This document shows positions 36,433 to 45,749 of a DNA stretch of 64,000 bases, piece after piece. The notes under the pieces are model-generated. The model worked only from the letters and a program-made list of their open reading frames with translations. It was not told the DNA's origin and made no database searches. Where the stretch lies: positions 248,001 to 312,000 of the forward strand of contig JADJOS010000004.1 in NCBI GenBank assembly GCA_016713675.1, written 5' to 3'. The stretch comes from Acidobacteriota bacterium. Lineage in GTDB: Bacteria > Acidobacteriota > Blastocatellia > Pyrinomonadales > Pyrinomonadaceae. Both the position numbers and the translations under genes were made by a program. Each line of letters begins with the position of its first letter. The stretch's first letter is position 1.

Positions 36433-39206
36433 ATGTCTAAATCATTCTGCGAGCAGTTAATTGAATCGTTTGAGTCGCGTCCCAATGCCACGGCGATGCG
36501 CATTGTCGGCAGCGACGAAGCCACCTACACCTGGGCCGAGATGCACGAACGCATCCGCAGCGTCTCGTACCGTCTGCGCCAGGAGGGCGTTCAGTTTGGC
36601 GACCGCGTCGCATTGATCGGCGAGAATCATCCCAAATGGGCGATCGCCTACCTTGGCACGCTGATGATCGGCGCGGTCATTGTCCCGCTCGATCCTCACG
36701 GCGAGCTCGAGACGATCACTAATTTCCTTGTAAATTCCGAGGCAAAGGTCGCGTTTCTTTCCCCTGACCAGACCAAACACTTCGCGAAAGTAGAAGAAAA
36801 ACTCGGCCGTACCATTCCAAAGGTCGTTTGGAACCTCGACGAAGACACAGCGGGCTTCGAGCATTTCGAAGACTGGGCCGCGACCCAGTTCCCCGCCGAA
36901 TTTGCCGCTGAAACACCGCCCGCACGGGGCGAAGACATGGCCGTATTGATGTACACGAGCGGCACGACGGGCACGCCGAAGGGCGTTCCGCTGACGCACG
37001 GCAATATTATTGCCGAGCTCGAAGGCGTCAATCTCGTGCTCAAACTATCCGACAAAGAAAAGATCCTGAGTCTTTTGCCGCTCTTCCATGCATACCTGCA
37101 GATCGTAAACATGTGGATCGCGACCAAGTATGGCTGCGAGGTCGGCTATCTCAAGGAACTCACGCCTGACGAACTTTCAAAGGCGATGAAGGAATTCAAG
37201 CCGACGATCCTTACGACCGTGCCGCGACTTTGGTATCTGTTCCACAAGAAGATCTTTGATGGAGTGAAAGCTAAGTCGGGCGTGCTGCAGAGGCTGTTAA
37301 GGTGATGCTCGCTACAAATGGCGTGCTCCGAAACACGCTCGGCGTTAACCTCGGACCCAAATTGTTCGGCGCGGTGCACGAGGGGTTTGGCGGAAAACTC
37401 CGTGTTGCGATCTCTGCGGGCTCGCGCTTTGATGCGGACGTAGCATTAGATTTCCATAAGCTCGGTTTTACGATCCTGCAAGGATATGGGCTGACCGAAA
37501 CCAGTGGTGCTGCAACGGCGACCTACGAGGACGACAATCGTATTGGAAGCGTCGGAAAGGCGATGAACGGCATTGAGATCAAGATCAATGAGCCCGACAA
37601 CGAAGGCGTCGGCGAGGTCTTTATAAAAGGCCCGATGGTCTTCAAAGGTTATTACAACAATCCGACGGCGAACGCCGAGGCGTTTACCGAGGATGGCTTT
37701 TTCCGCTCGGGCGATCTAGGAAAGCTCGTTGACGGGCATCTTTACATCGTTGGTCGAGGCAAAGATGTTATCGTCTTGCCGAGCGGCAAGAATGTTCATC
37801 CCGAAGACCTAGAGGTTCACTATCTCAAATGCCCCATGGTCGCCGAGCTTGCAATTATTGGCATCGAGGACGAGTCCGAAGGCCGCAGCGGTGCCGAAAA
37901 GTTGGCCGCCGTCGTCGTTCCTGACTTCGAGTATCTGAAGCAGGCAAAGATCGCGAATTCGAAAGAAGCGATCCGCCACGCGCTCGACAGCCTTGGCCGC
38001 GAGCTGCCCGAATATTGGCGCGTTCGCGACTACATTATTCGGCAGGAGATACTGCCGCGGACCGCGACGCGGAAAATTAAACGGTTTCAGCTCAAGCAGG
38101 AAGTCGAGAGCGGCGAAGTTACGACCGAGGCAAAGGAAACCAAGACGTGGGAACTAAGCAGCGGCGACGAACTTATGCTCCAAACGCCCACGGCAAAGGC
38201 CGTTATAGTCGCGATCCGCCAAAATGCGAAGGACGGCGACGTTATTCATCCGTCGATGAGCCTCGAACTTGATCTTGGCCTAGACAGCTTAGCCCGTGCC
38301 GAGACGTTCGCGGCGCTTGAACAGGCATTCTCGACCGAATTCGACGGCGACGAAGCCGCGACCGCACTAACCGTCGCAAATGTTATCGAACTAGTCAACA
38401 AACACGGCGGCGAAACCGCCGAGATCGCATCCGTCGATCTAAACTGGGGCAAGATCGTCCGCGAAGCCGACGACGATTTCCCTGAGGTCCGCGGAGTTCT
38501 TAAGGATCGCCCGTTATTTGGGGCCTTTGCGTTCACAATTTATAAGGTCTTCTGGCTTATCTTCAAGATATTCCTCCGACTCGAAGTCTCGGGTAAAGAA
38601 AATCTCGATCGCACAATGAAAATCGAAGCGAGCAAAGATAAGAATTCATCATTCGATATTCATAATTCATCTTTCATCATCTGCCCCAACCACCAGAGTT
38701 TCCTTGATCCATTCGTAATTTGCTCAAATTATCCCTTTCGACTCTTCAAGAACATCTTTCATGTCGGGGCGAGTGAATTTTTTAACAACGGCCTGACGCG
38801 CTACATCGCTAAGCTGCTCAATGTAGTGCCTGTCAACCCCGATACCGAGCTAATGAGGGCCATGAAAGCCGGTGCGATCGGCCTCAAAGCGGGCAAGGTT
38901 CTCAACATCTATCCCGAGGGCGAACGCGCATTCGACGGCGAACTCCACGGCTTCAAAAAAGGAGCCGCGATACTAGCCGCCGAGCTCGATGTGCCGATCG
39001 TTCCGATCGCGATCGACGGCCTATACAAGGTTTGGCCGCGAAATTCGTGGCGTATCCGCCCCGCCAAGGTCAAGATGATGGTCGGCAAGCCGTTTTACGC
39101 CAAAGACGTTGCCGGCGGTAACGGCCATGACGACGATGCCTACACCGCAGTCACCGCCCACCTAAAAAAGGTGATAGCCGATATGATCGCCGATATGCGT
39201 CAATGA
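36433..39206 (+). CDS. AMP-dependent acyl ligase - acyl carrier - acyltransferase fusion, frameshifted
   Basis: One continuous protein of about 924 aa is split by a single missing G near 37300-37304 (AAGGTGATG; AAGGGTGATG would restore LLRVMLATNG). Domain order: AMP-binding ligase (YTSGTTGTPKGVPLTHGN at about 173; GYGLTETSGAATATY; SGDLGKLVDGHLYIVGRGKD), a carrier domain with the phosphopantetheine serine in LGLDSLARAE (about 617), then a PlsC-type acyltransferase (NHQSFLDP; YPEGERAFDG). It would activate fatty acids, load them on its own carrier and transfer them to a lipid acceptor, comparable with E. coli Aas. A short repeat (38641-38690) inserts DKNSSFDIHNSSF just before the acyltransferase block I. 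Confidence 0.88.
38641..38690 (+). repeat. Family G repeat (ATTCATAATTCATC type) inside the acyl-ligase fusion
   Basis: Direct repeats of AATTCATCATTC / TATTCATAATTCATC encode DKNSSFDIHNSSF, an insertion just before the conserved NHQSFLDP block and without counterpart in related acyltransferases as far as I can recall. Confidence 0.65.
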
Positions 39207-39309
39207 GCATCGGGTATGCCGGGAACATGATCCGCCTCGGCTTCCCTTTTGTCAGCCTATGAGCGAGAATCAAGTTGTTCGCAGATCATCGCTCAGAGGG
39301 ACAGAAGTT

Positions 39310-41251
39310 ATGAAGAAGGCCGTCTTTTTTCGTCGTTGTTCTCCTATTTACCTTCACCGCTATCGCACAGCCGCCCGCTGCAACCGCTCAGCAGCAGGAA
39401 CTCGCCAAATACATTCGCGAAAATTACGATAAGCAGGAGCTCTATATCACGATGCGTGATGGTGTGAGGCTTTTCACCTCGATCTACACGCCGGAGAAGA
39501 AGCGAGAGAAATATCCGATACTGTTGAACCGTACGCCGTACACGGTTTCTCCCTATGGCAAGGATAAGGACGGCAAGGACCAGTTCAAAGGCTCGCTCGG
39601 GCCCGACGCTCTGTTTGCAAAGGAAGGTTATATCTTTGTTTATCAGGACGTGCGCGGCCGTTGGATGAGCGAAGGCAAGTTCGAGGACGTCCGTCCCGAT
39701 ATTGCCAACACCGATAAGTCCAAAATAGACGAGTCTACTGACACTTACGACACTATAGATTGGCTGATCAAGAACATTCCGAACAATAACGGCAAGGTCG
39801 GCATTTACGGTATTTCTTATCCCGGCTTTTATGCATCTGCGGGCTCGATCGATTCGCACCCTGCACTAAAGGCGTGCTCTCCGCAGGCTCCGGTCAGTGA
39901 TTGGTACAACGGCGACGACATGCACCACAACGGCGCAGTCTTCCTTGCTCAGAATTTCTCTTTTTTTCAGGGTTTCGGACAAGACAGGCCCGAGCCGACC
40001 TCGTCCGGCGGCTATATGAAGCCTTGGAAGGGCCGCAATACGCAGGACGGCTACGACTTTTATCTGCAGCTCGGCGGCCTTAAGGAGATCTCCGACTATT
40101 ATCAAACCGCCCTCGGTACCCGAATCAAATTTTGGGACGAAATGATGGCCCACCCGAACTACGACCAGTTCTGGAAGGACCGCAATATACTGCCGAAGCT
40201 AAAAAACATTACTTGCTCGACCATGACAGTCGGCGGCTGGTACGACAACGAGGACCTTTACGGTGCCCTTCGCACGTATCAACACATCGAGAAACAAAAT
40301 CCCGGCATTTATAATGTTCTTGTCGTCGGCCCTTGGGATCACGGCGGCTGGAGCCGGAACGACGGCGACTGGCTAGGAACTGCGTATTTTGGCAGTAAGA
40401 CGGGCGAGTATTACCGCGAGAAGATGGAATTGCCCTTTTTCGATCATTTTCTTAAGGATAAAGGCGATATTTCGGCAATTAAAGAGGTAAATTTATACGA
40501 TACGGGCTCGCACGAGTGGCTCGGGCTGGAGAATTACGAGCCGAAGACCTCGACCAACACCGCGATCTATCTGACGGCGAACGGCGGCCTCTCGTTTGTC
40601 CCGCCAAAAGCCGCCGGCCGCGACGAATACCTCTCCGATCCGGCCAATCCGGTTCCTTACACGCAAAAGATCACACGCAATTACCCACGAGACTTCATGA
40701 CGGAGGATCAGAGATTCGCGAGTACGAGGCCGGACGTGCTTGTCTATCAAAGCGAAGTGCTCTCCGAGGACATCACGGTCACCGGCGACATCAAGCCGTC
40801 GCTGTTTGTCGCATCGACCGGCACGGATGCGGACTTTGTCGTCAAGCTCGTGGATGTTTTCCCTGACGATCATCGCTATCCCGACGGCCAGCGTCCCCCG
40901 CAAAACTCTGCGTGGACGGTTTTTCAACCAGGCGGCTACCAAATGTTATTGCGCGGCGAGCCGATGCCGGCCAGGTTCCGGAATGGATTCGAAAAGCCCC
41001 AACCGCTTACACCGAATGCCCCCACGAAGCTGTTCTTTACTATGCCAGGCGTCGCCCATACGTTCAAAAAGGGTCATCGTGTCATGATCCAGATACAAAG
41101 CACGTGGTTTCCGCTCGTCGCCCGCAACCCGCAGCAATTCCTGGCGAACCCGAAACAGGCGACCGCAAGCGCGTTTCGAAAGGCGACACAGCGCATCTTT
41201 TACGGCGGAAAGACACCGTCGGCGATTATTCTGCCGATTCAAAAGAAATAG
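39310..41251 (+). CDS. S15-family (CocE/Xaa-Pro dipeptidyl-peptidase) hydrolase, frameshift in signal peptide
   Basis: ATG 39310 opens MKKAVFF and then breaks; removing one T from the T6 run at 39325-39330 gives a perfect signal peptide (FVVVLLFTFTAIAQPPAA) joined to the long frame that continues to 41251. The alpha/beta hydrolase core has the nucleophile Ser in GIYGISYPGFYAS, preceded by YQDVRGRWMSEGKFED; the catalytic His lies in PGVAHTFKKGHRV. A C-terminal jelly-roll domain (about 440-640) is typical. The family cleaves Xaa-Pro dipeptides, acylated substrates or beta-lactam side chains; specificity is not evident. The intact ATG and signal peptide across the shift argue for a sequence error. 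Confidence 0.9.
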
Positions 41252-41257
41252 GAAATT

Positions 41258-41620
41258 ATGCCATCAACTGCAATTTGGTTTGGAAGGTTGCTCATCCTCG
41301 TCGGAGCGGTGGGCTATGGTTACGGGTTTTATAACGGCAATGCGAGCCTCACGGCCCTCATTCCGGCGGCGTTTGGCATTGTCATAATGGTGCTTGGCCA
41401 CCTTGCCTCGAACGAATCGATGCGAAAGCACCTGATGCACGCCGCGGTCGTCGTCGCTCTTCTCGGCTTCATTCTGCCATTTGGCAGAATAATGTCGAAA
41501 ATTAGCGAATTCACGCTGAGTGCCGCTGCGATATCGCAGATAGCCATGGCGATAATTTGTTTGATATTCGTGGTGCTGGCCGTGAGGTCATTTGTCGCTG
41601 CAAGAAGATCAGCGTCATAA
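41258..41620 (+). CDS. Small four-helix membrane protein
   Basis: The 120-aa product starts 6 bp after the S15 peptidase stop, with AGGAAA before ATG. It has four hydrophobic segments (about 6-22, 30-48, 60-78, 88-108) and short basic ends (ARRSAS). Similar small membrane proteins with the motif GHLASNESMRKHLMH are annotated as hypothetical. It is probably co-transcribed with the peptidase. No function is deduced. Confidence 0.7.
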   Translation: MPSTAIWFGRLLILVGAVGYGYGFYNGNASLTALIPAAFGIVIMVLGHLASNESMRKHLMHAAVVVALLGFILPFGRIMSKISEFTLSAAAISQIAMAIICLIFVVLAVRSFVAARRSAS

Positions 41621-41633
41621 GATGTAAAAGACT

Positions 41634-41674
41634 TTTGCCGCAGATCTACGCAAATGAAGCAGGTCTGCGGCAAA
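41634..41674. terminator. Perfect 11-bp dyad between convergent genes
   Basis: TTTGCCGCAGA (41634-41644) pairs exactly with TCTGCGGCAAA (41664-41674). It lies between the membrane-protein gene and the convergent kinase gene and can terminate both. The core CCGCAGAT...CTGCGG resembles the dispersed CTGCGT/CCGCAG repeats elsewhere in the window. Confidence 0.75.
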
Positions 41675-41707
41675 TATTCTGTTGGCTGCGGTGCCGCGGC
41701 AAAGCAA

Positions 41708-43075
41708 TTAGACTGTGTCGAGCCTTATCTCGACCTGTAGGCCGCCATTGACGTTCGACGCGGCGATCTTGCCTTTATGTGCTTTGACAGCACGTTCGGC
41801 GATCGCAAGGCCGAGCCCGATGCCGCCTGTCCGACGAGTACGATCTTCACCGACGCGATAGAACGGTCGGAACAGATTCGCAAGTTCGTCCTGCGGTACG
41901 CCACCGCCATGATCCGAGACCTTAAGTACAGCATGTCCGTTGTTCGATGAAAGCGAAACATCAACAACCGTCCGGTCCGCAGTGTAGCGAACCGCGTTCC
42001 GCAACACATTCTCGATAGCACTGCGAAGCAGGTTTTCGCTACCCATCACCGAGCATTTGTCCGCAGCAGAAACCTCGACGACTTTTCCATTGGCCTGCGC
42101 CTCAAAATCAGCATCGGCCGCTACATCTTTAACGAGTTCAGCCAGATCCAAACGTCGGTGTTCGTAATCGTCGCTTCCGCTTTCGAGTTTGGCGAGCATC
42201 AGGATCCGCGAGATCATCTCGTTAAGCCGCATCGATTCGGTCCCGATGCGTTCGAGCATCGGAGCAGATTCGGGATTTGCCTTTTGCTTGGCGATCTCGA
42301 GAGCGACATTCATTCTAGCAAGAGGCGAACGCAATTCGTGCGAGATATCCTGCGTCATCCGTTGCTGCGACGTGATAAGTGAACCGATCCGTTCGGCCAT
42401 ATTGTCAAAATCTCGGGCAAGGTCCGCAAGTTCATCACGACGCCGGCCTAACTCCGCAGCAACACGAGTTTCGAGTTCGCCGTCCGCCAGACGCTTCGTG
42501 GCATTGCGGAGCTTACGGATCGGCGATGTCAGGTACATCGCAAGCAGTGAACACACGACAAATGCAGTCAGCAGGATACCGATAAGCCGCAGATTTGCCA
42601 GCCACGAACCGAAGAAAAGTCCGCCTTGCGGCCCCGCTCTCTCCCACTGCAGGACCAATACGAACTTTCGTCCGTCAGGAAAATTGACCGGAGCGGCTGC
42701 GATCGAACGCTCATCTGCTGAAAGATCGGTCTCGGCCTTACCGCTCACACGTGTCCGCGCGATCAGGTCAAGTGAATCTACTACATCTTCGTTCTGGCCA
42801 AACCAGATCGTATCGTCCGCAGCCACAAGGTCAACTTCCCGCGGCGGCTCGAGGTCACGGAGCCTTGTCAAAAAGGCACGAACGCCCGCCTCGCCTTCAC
42901 TGCGGGCGATCTGCTCGACAGTGCCCGCATAGACTACCAGCTGATTGCGCGTCGATCGTTCCCAGCGGTTGACCATCGGCTCTGTTTGAAATGTCCGCGT
43001 AACGAAATACATGACGCCGACCATCAGAGAGATCGCCACCATGAACCAAAGAAAGATCTTTAAAAATAACTTCAT
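41708..43075 (-). CDS. Sensor histidine kinase, CpxA-like
   Basis: The 455-aa product has a transmembrane helix at the N-terminus (MKLFLKIFLWFMVAISLMVG), a periplasmic sensor part (about 35-155), a second helix (about 165-185), HAMP (about 186-240), the dimerisation/phosphoacceptor box DISHELRSPLARMN and an ATPase domain (N box NVLRNAVRYT, G1 SDHGGGVP, G2 GGIGLGLAIAE). Its start overlaps the regulator stop by 4 bases (ATGA). The layout with a CpxP/Spy-like gene on the opposite side makes this a Cpx-type envelope-stress sensor, by inference. E. coli CpxA has 457 aa. Confidence 0.9.
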   Translation of the reverse strand: MKLFLKIFLWFMVAISLMVGVMYFVTRTFQTEPMVNRWERSTRNQLVVYAGTVEQIARSEGEAGVRAFLTRLRDLEPPREVDLVAADDTIWFGQNEDVVDSLDLIARTRVSGKAETDLSADERSIAAAPVNFPDGRKFVLVLQWERAGPQGGLFFGSWLANLRLIGILLTAFVVCSLLAMYLTSPIRKLRNATKRLADGELETRVAAELGRRRDELADLARDFDNMAERIGSLITSQQRMTQDISHELRSPLARMNVALEIAKQKANPESAPMLERIGTESMRLNEMISRILMLAKLESGSDDYEHRRLDLAELVKDVAADADFEAQANGKVVEVSAADKCSVMGSENLLRSAIENVLRNAVRYTADRTVVDVSLSSNNGHAVLKVSDHGGGVPQDELANLFRPFYRVGEDRTRRTGGIGLGLAIAERAVKAHKGKIAASNVNGGLQVEIRLDTV

Positions 43076-43761
43076 ACCAACGTGTAAATATAACCAACAG
43101 ATCTGATCGTTTTTATTCGCTCGCTGCCGTCCGCACGGACGCCTAATTTCTTTCGCAGATTGCTGATATGCATATCGAGGCTTCGATCGAAGGGCGATAA
43201 CTTACGTTCGAGCACCCGTTCACTGAGGTCATCTTTTTTGATGATCTTGCCGGCTTCGCGGAGCAGTTCGCTGAGCAGTTCGAACTCAACCGACGTAAGA
43301 TTCAATTCAACACCATCGCAAGTGGCGATGCGGGATGCTGCGGAAACTTGTATGCCGTCAATATCCAGCTTTTCGCCCGCACCTGATTCGTCGAGCACCG
43401 GTTCGCTTCGCCGCAATATCGCCCTCAGTCTCGCAGCAAGTTCACGCGGATTGAACGGCTTTGGAAGATAATCATCTGCACCGATCTCGAGGCCGACAAT
43501 GCGTTCCATATCGTCGCCGCGGGCAGTGAGCATGATGACCGGAAGTTTTGATTGCTCACGCAGATTTCGCAGCACATCAAAACCGTTCATCTTCGGCAGC
43601 ATAACGTCGAGGATGACCATGTCATAGTCGCCCGACAGTGCCCGATCGAGACCGCTCTGACCGTCATTGACAGATTCGATCGTAAAGCCCTCGACGGTCA
43701 AATATTCTGACACAAGTTCACAGAGCTCTTCGTCGTCATCAATGATCAGGATCTTATTCAT
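43072..43761 (-). CDS. OmpR-family response regulator, CpxR-like
   Basis: A 229-aa regulator. The receiver domain has the acidic triad (Asp8/9), phosphoacceptor Asp52 in MVILDVMLPKMNGF and Lys in DYLPKPFNPREL. The winged-helix DNA-binding domain (about 130-229) contains LTSVEFELLSELL and SPFDRSLDMHISNLRKKLG, typical of the CpxR/OmpR group. It is co-transcribed with the kinase (4-bp overlap). A GTAAA-N5-GTAAA box 42 bp upstream of its start matches the known CpxR recognition pattern, so autoregulation and control of the divergent CpxP-like gene are likely. Confidence 0.92.
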   Translation of the reverse strand: MNKILIIDDDEELCELVSEYLTVEGFTIESVNDGQSGLDRALSGDYDMVILDVMLPKMNGFDVLRNLREQSKLPVIMLTARGDDMERIVGLEIGADDYLPKPFNPRELAARLRAILRRSEPVLDESGAGEKLDIDGIQVSAASRIATCDGVELNLTSVEFELLSELLREAGKIIKKDDLSERVLERKLSPFDRSLDMHISNLRKKLGVRADGSERIKTIRSVGYIYTLV

Positions 43762-43802
43762 ACAATCAGATTCTACGCCAAAAACTTGCCTTGCGCGTGC
43801 CT

Positions 43803-43817
43803 TTTACAATTCTTTAC
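43803..43817 (-). promoter_or_regulatory. Putative CpxR-type box in the regulator/CpxP-like intergenic region
   Basis: GTAAA-N5-GTAAA on the minus strand (TTTACAATTCTTTAC on plus). A further TACAATTC follows. In Enterobacteria CpxR binds GTAAA(N4-8)GTAAA. It lies between the two divergent genes that such a regulator would control. Confidence 0.6.
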
Positions 43818-43921
43818 AGAATCCTACAATTCTCATACATTCGGCCCCGTAACTGCTTCGTTAATCGTTATGACGGCCGAAATTGGAGGCCGATATTCTT
43901 AGGTCATCATAGGAGTTCATA

Positions 43922-44410
43922 ATGAAAAAGATAGTATTAGCGATCATAGCAGTTGCGGTTGTGGCAACCGGAGCGATATTCGTAATAGCTCAGAAACGAG
44001 CTAACACCGGCGGTGGACACGGCTTCGGCCATGGCCGCGGAGATAGGATGGGAATGGCCCTTCGCGGCCTCGACCTTAGCGACGAGCAAAAGGCCAAGGT
44101 CAAGGAGATAATGGAAGCCAACAAAGCTGAATTTGAACCGACGATGCAGGCCATGAAGGACAATCGAGCCAAGATCCAAACACTCGGCACCGACGGCACC
44201 TTTGATCAGGCTCGGGTAGAAGGATTGGCGAAAGAACAGGGCGATCTCGTTGCCAAAACGATCGTTCAGAAGGCAAGCGTAAAGGCTCAGGTCTTTGCGG
44301 TCCTGACGGACGAACAGAAGGCAAAGGCCGCAGAGATGCGAACCAAATTTGAGGGACGCGGCAAAGACCACAAGGGCTTTGGCGGCAAACACGGCGGATC
44401 TGAATTCTAA
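43922..44410 (+). CDS. Spy/CpxP-family periplasmic protein
   Basis: A 162-aa exported helical protein. The signal peptide is MKKIVLAIIAVAVVATGAIF. The mature part shows a His/Gly/Arg-rich start (GGGHGFGHGRGDRMG), then the two LTxxQ-like repeats LDLSDEQKAKVKEI and VLTDEQKAKAAEM that define Spy/CpxP chaperones. These proteins dampen the Cpx kinase and bind misfolded periplasmic proteins. The tail (GRGKDHKGFGGKHGG) is again His/Gly-rich and could bind metal. It is divergent from the cpxRA-like pair, which is the classical cpxP arrangement. An AGGAG site precedes ATG. Confidence 0.88.
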   Translation: MKKIVLAIIAVAVVATGAIFVIAQKRANTGGGHGFGHGRGDRMGMALRGLDLSDEQKAKVKEIMEANKAEFEPTMQAMKDNRAKIQTLGTDGTFDQARVEGLAKEQGDLVAKTIVQKASVKAQVFAVLTDEQKAKAAEMRTKFEGRGKDHKGFGGKHGGSEF

Positions 44411-44431
44411 ACCGTCCGCTCATCAAGGGGG

Positions 44432-44461
44432 AAAGGCAACGCGAAAGCGGTGCCTTTTTTT
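44432..44461 (+). terminator. Terminator of the CpxP-like gene
   Basis: AAAGGCA-A-CGC and GCG-G-TGCCTTT form a stem around a GAAA-type loop, followed by TTTT. It ends at the convergent nagA stop. Confidence 0.85.
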
Positions 44462-45659
44462 ATTCAACGACCTTGCCGCCGATCATTGTCATTTTTATAT
44501 TTCCGTCAGCATCAAGCGCGACTAGGTCAGCTCGTTTTCCAATCTCTATCGAACCGCGATCCGAATCGATGCCGAGCAATCTCGCGGGATTTGTCGAGGC
44601 CATGTTCGCGATATCGCTATCCGAAAAGCCAAGTGACCGCATCATCCCTACACCGTCGTGCATAGTGGAAACAGAACCCGCAATGCTGCCGCGTTCGTTC
44701 TTCGTTCGGCCGTTCCTCACTGTGATCTTTTCGCCCCAAAGATCGAACGCCCCGTCACCGAGACCGGTCGGAGCAATGGAATCGCTAATAAGCGATACCT
44801 TGCTGGGCGATTTCGCGTGACATGCCACACTGATCATCTCGGGCCTAACATGCACGCCGTCCGCAATAATATCGAAGGTAACCTGCTCGTTATAGAGTCC
44901 CCAGCCCGCGACACCCATATTTCGGTGGTGTATGCCCGTCATTGCGTTGAAAAGATGCGTCAGGTGCCTCGCACCGGCGTCAAATGCGGCATCCAACGTC
45001 TCAGCGTCCGCCTCCGTATGCCCGATCGAAACGATCCAACCTTGGCTCACAAGCGTTTCGATCAACTCGATCCCGCCGTCGATCTCCGGAGCCAAAGTGG
45101 TCATGTGAACGCCTTCGCGCAGCTTCGGCAAGTCAATAGCTCCCCTCCTTACCAAGGAGGGGTGGCCGCCGCTTTGGGCGGACGGGGTGGTTCTCTCTTC
45201 CAGAGGTCGACCACTGCGAAAGAACTCAGGCCGAAGTGCCCCGCACATCTTCGCACTGGCGTACACGCCCTCGTAATGCACACCGATAACCTGAGCGATC
45301 GCAAGGTCCGCCTGCCGCACCATCACTTCATCGATAGCGTCGATAACACGCCGATAATTCTCATCCGAATCAGGCACCAGCGTCGGCATCCACGCCGTCA
45401 CGCCATTCTTTGCGAGGTACGCGCCAACAGTCAGCAGATCATCCGCCGTCGCCGAATTTACATCGACGCCAACCGCCCCATGATTATGAACATCCACAAA
45501 CCCCGGCGAAACAAGAGCTTCCGCCAGATCAAAGACCTGTGCGTATTCACCTGCAGGATCGTCGCCCCAAAGCTCCGCGATCGTTCCATCGACGACAAAG
45601 ATCGAACCTATTTCGTTACCTTGGGAAGTCCTGCAATTTCGTAGCAATTTCGTCGTCAT
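44460..45659 (-). CDS. nagA: N-acetylglucosamine-6-phosphate deacetylase with an in-frame palindromic insertion
   Basis: The 399-aa product (ATG 45659; a TTG six bases upstream is less likely) is a dihydroorotase-fold amidohydrolase of the NagA type. Conserved sites: SPGFVDVHNHG, Glu in HYEGVYASAKMCGALRP (usually HLEGPF), SIGHTEAD, HLTHLFNAM and the catalytic Asp in LISDSIAPTGLGDG. It deacetylates GlcNAc-6-P to GlcN-6-P. About 21 residues (153-174, RTTPSAQSGGHPSLVRRGA) are encoded by a family A palindromic element inserted in frame in a loop after LRPEFF. The enzyme completes the salvage pathway of the 49-59 kb region, where MurQ produces GlcNAc-6-P. Confidence 0.9.
   Translation of the reverse strand: MTTKLLRNCRTSQGNEIGSIFVVDGTIAELWGDDPAGEYAQVFDLAEALVSPGFVDVHNHGAVGVDVNSATADDLLTVGAYLAKNGVTAWMPTLVPDSDENYRRVIDAIDEVMVRQADLAIAQVIGVHYEGVYASAKMCGALRPEFFRSGRPLEERTTPSAQSGGHPSLVRRGAIDLPKLREGVHMTTLAPEIDGGIELIETLVSQGWIVSIGHTEADAETLDAAFDAGARHLTHLFNAMTGIHHRNMGVAGWGLYNEQVTFDIIADGVHVRPEMISVACHAKSPSKVSLISDSIAPTGLGDGAFDLWGEKITVRNGRTKNERGSIAGSVSTMHDGVGMMRSLGFSDSDIANMASTNPARLLGIDSDRGSIEIGKRADLVALDADGNIKMTMIGGKVVE
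45138..45200 (-). repeat. Family A palindromic element, copy A3, inside nagA
   Basis: AGCTCCCCTCC (45138), ACCAA, GGAGGGG, then CCGCC-GCTTTG-GGCGG, then CGGGGTGGTT, ending with TTCTCTCTTC that is also present in copy A4. The gene reads through it on the other strand in frame. Confidence 0.9.
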
Positions 45660-45691
45660 AAGCAAATTTTTTCACAATACTGCAATAAAGA

Positions 45692-45724
45692 CAAAAAAAC
45701 GCGTTCGTCTGGTGACGAACGCGT
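45692..45724 (-). terminator. Terminator of the TonB receptor gene
   Basis: ACGCGTTCGTC (45699-45709) and GACGAACGCGT (45714-45724) pair perfectly; read on the minus strand the stem is followed by T7. It lies 26 bp past the receptor stop. Confidence 0.9.
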
Positions 45725-45749
45725 AAATAAACAAGATGATCAAGTTCAA

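Noticed and set aside
44658..45644. Open frame of 328 codons on the plus strand opposite nagA
   Set aside because: Antisense to the catalytic motifs of NagA; no start signal or recognisable domain.
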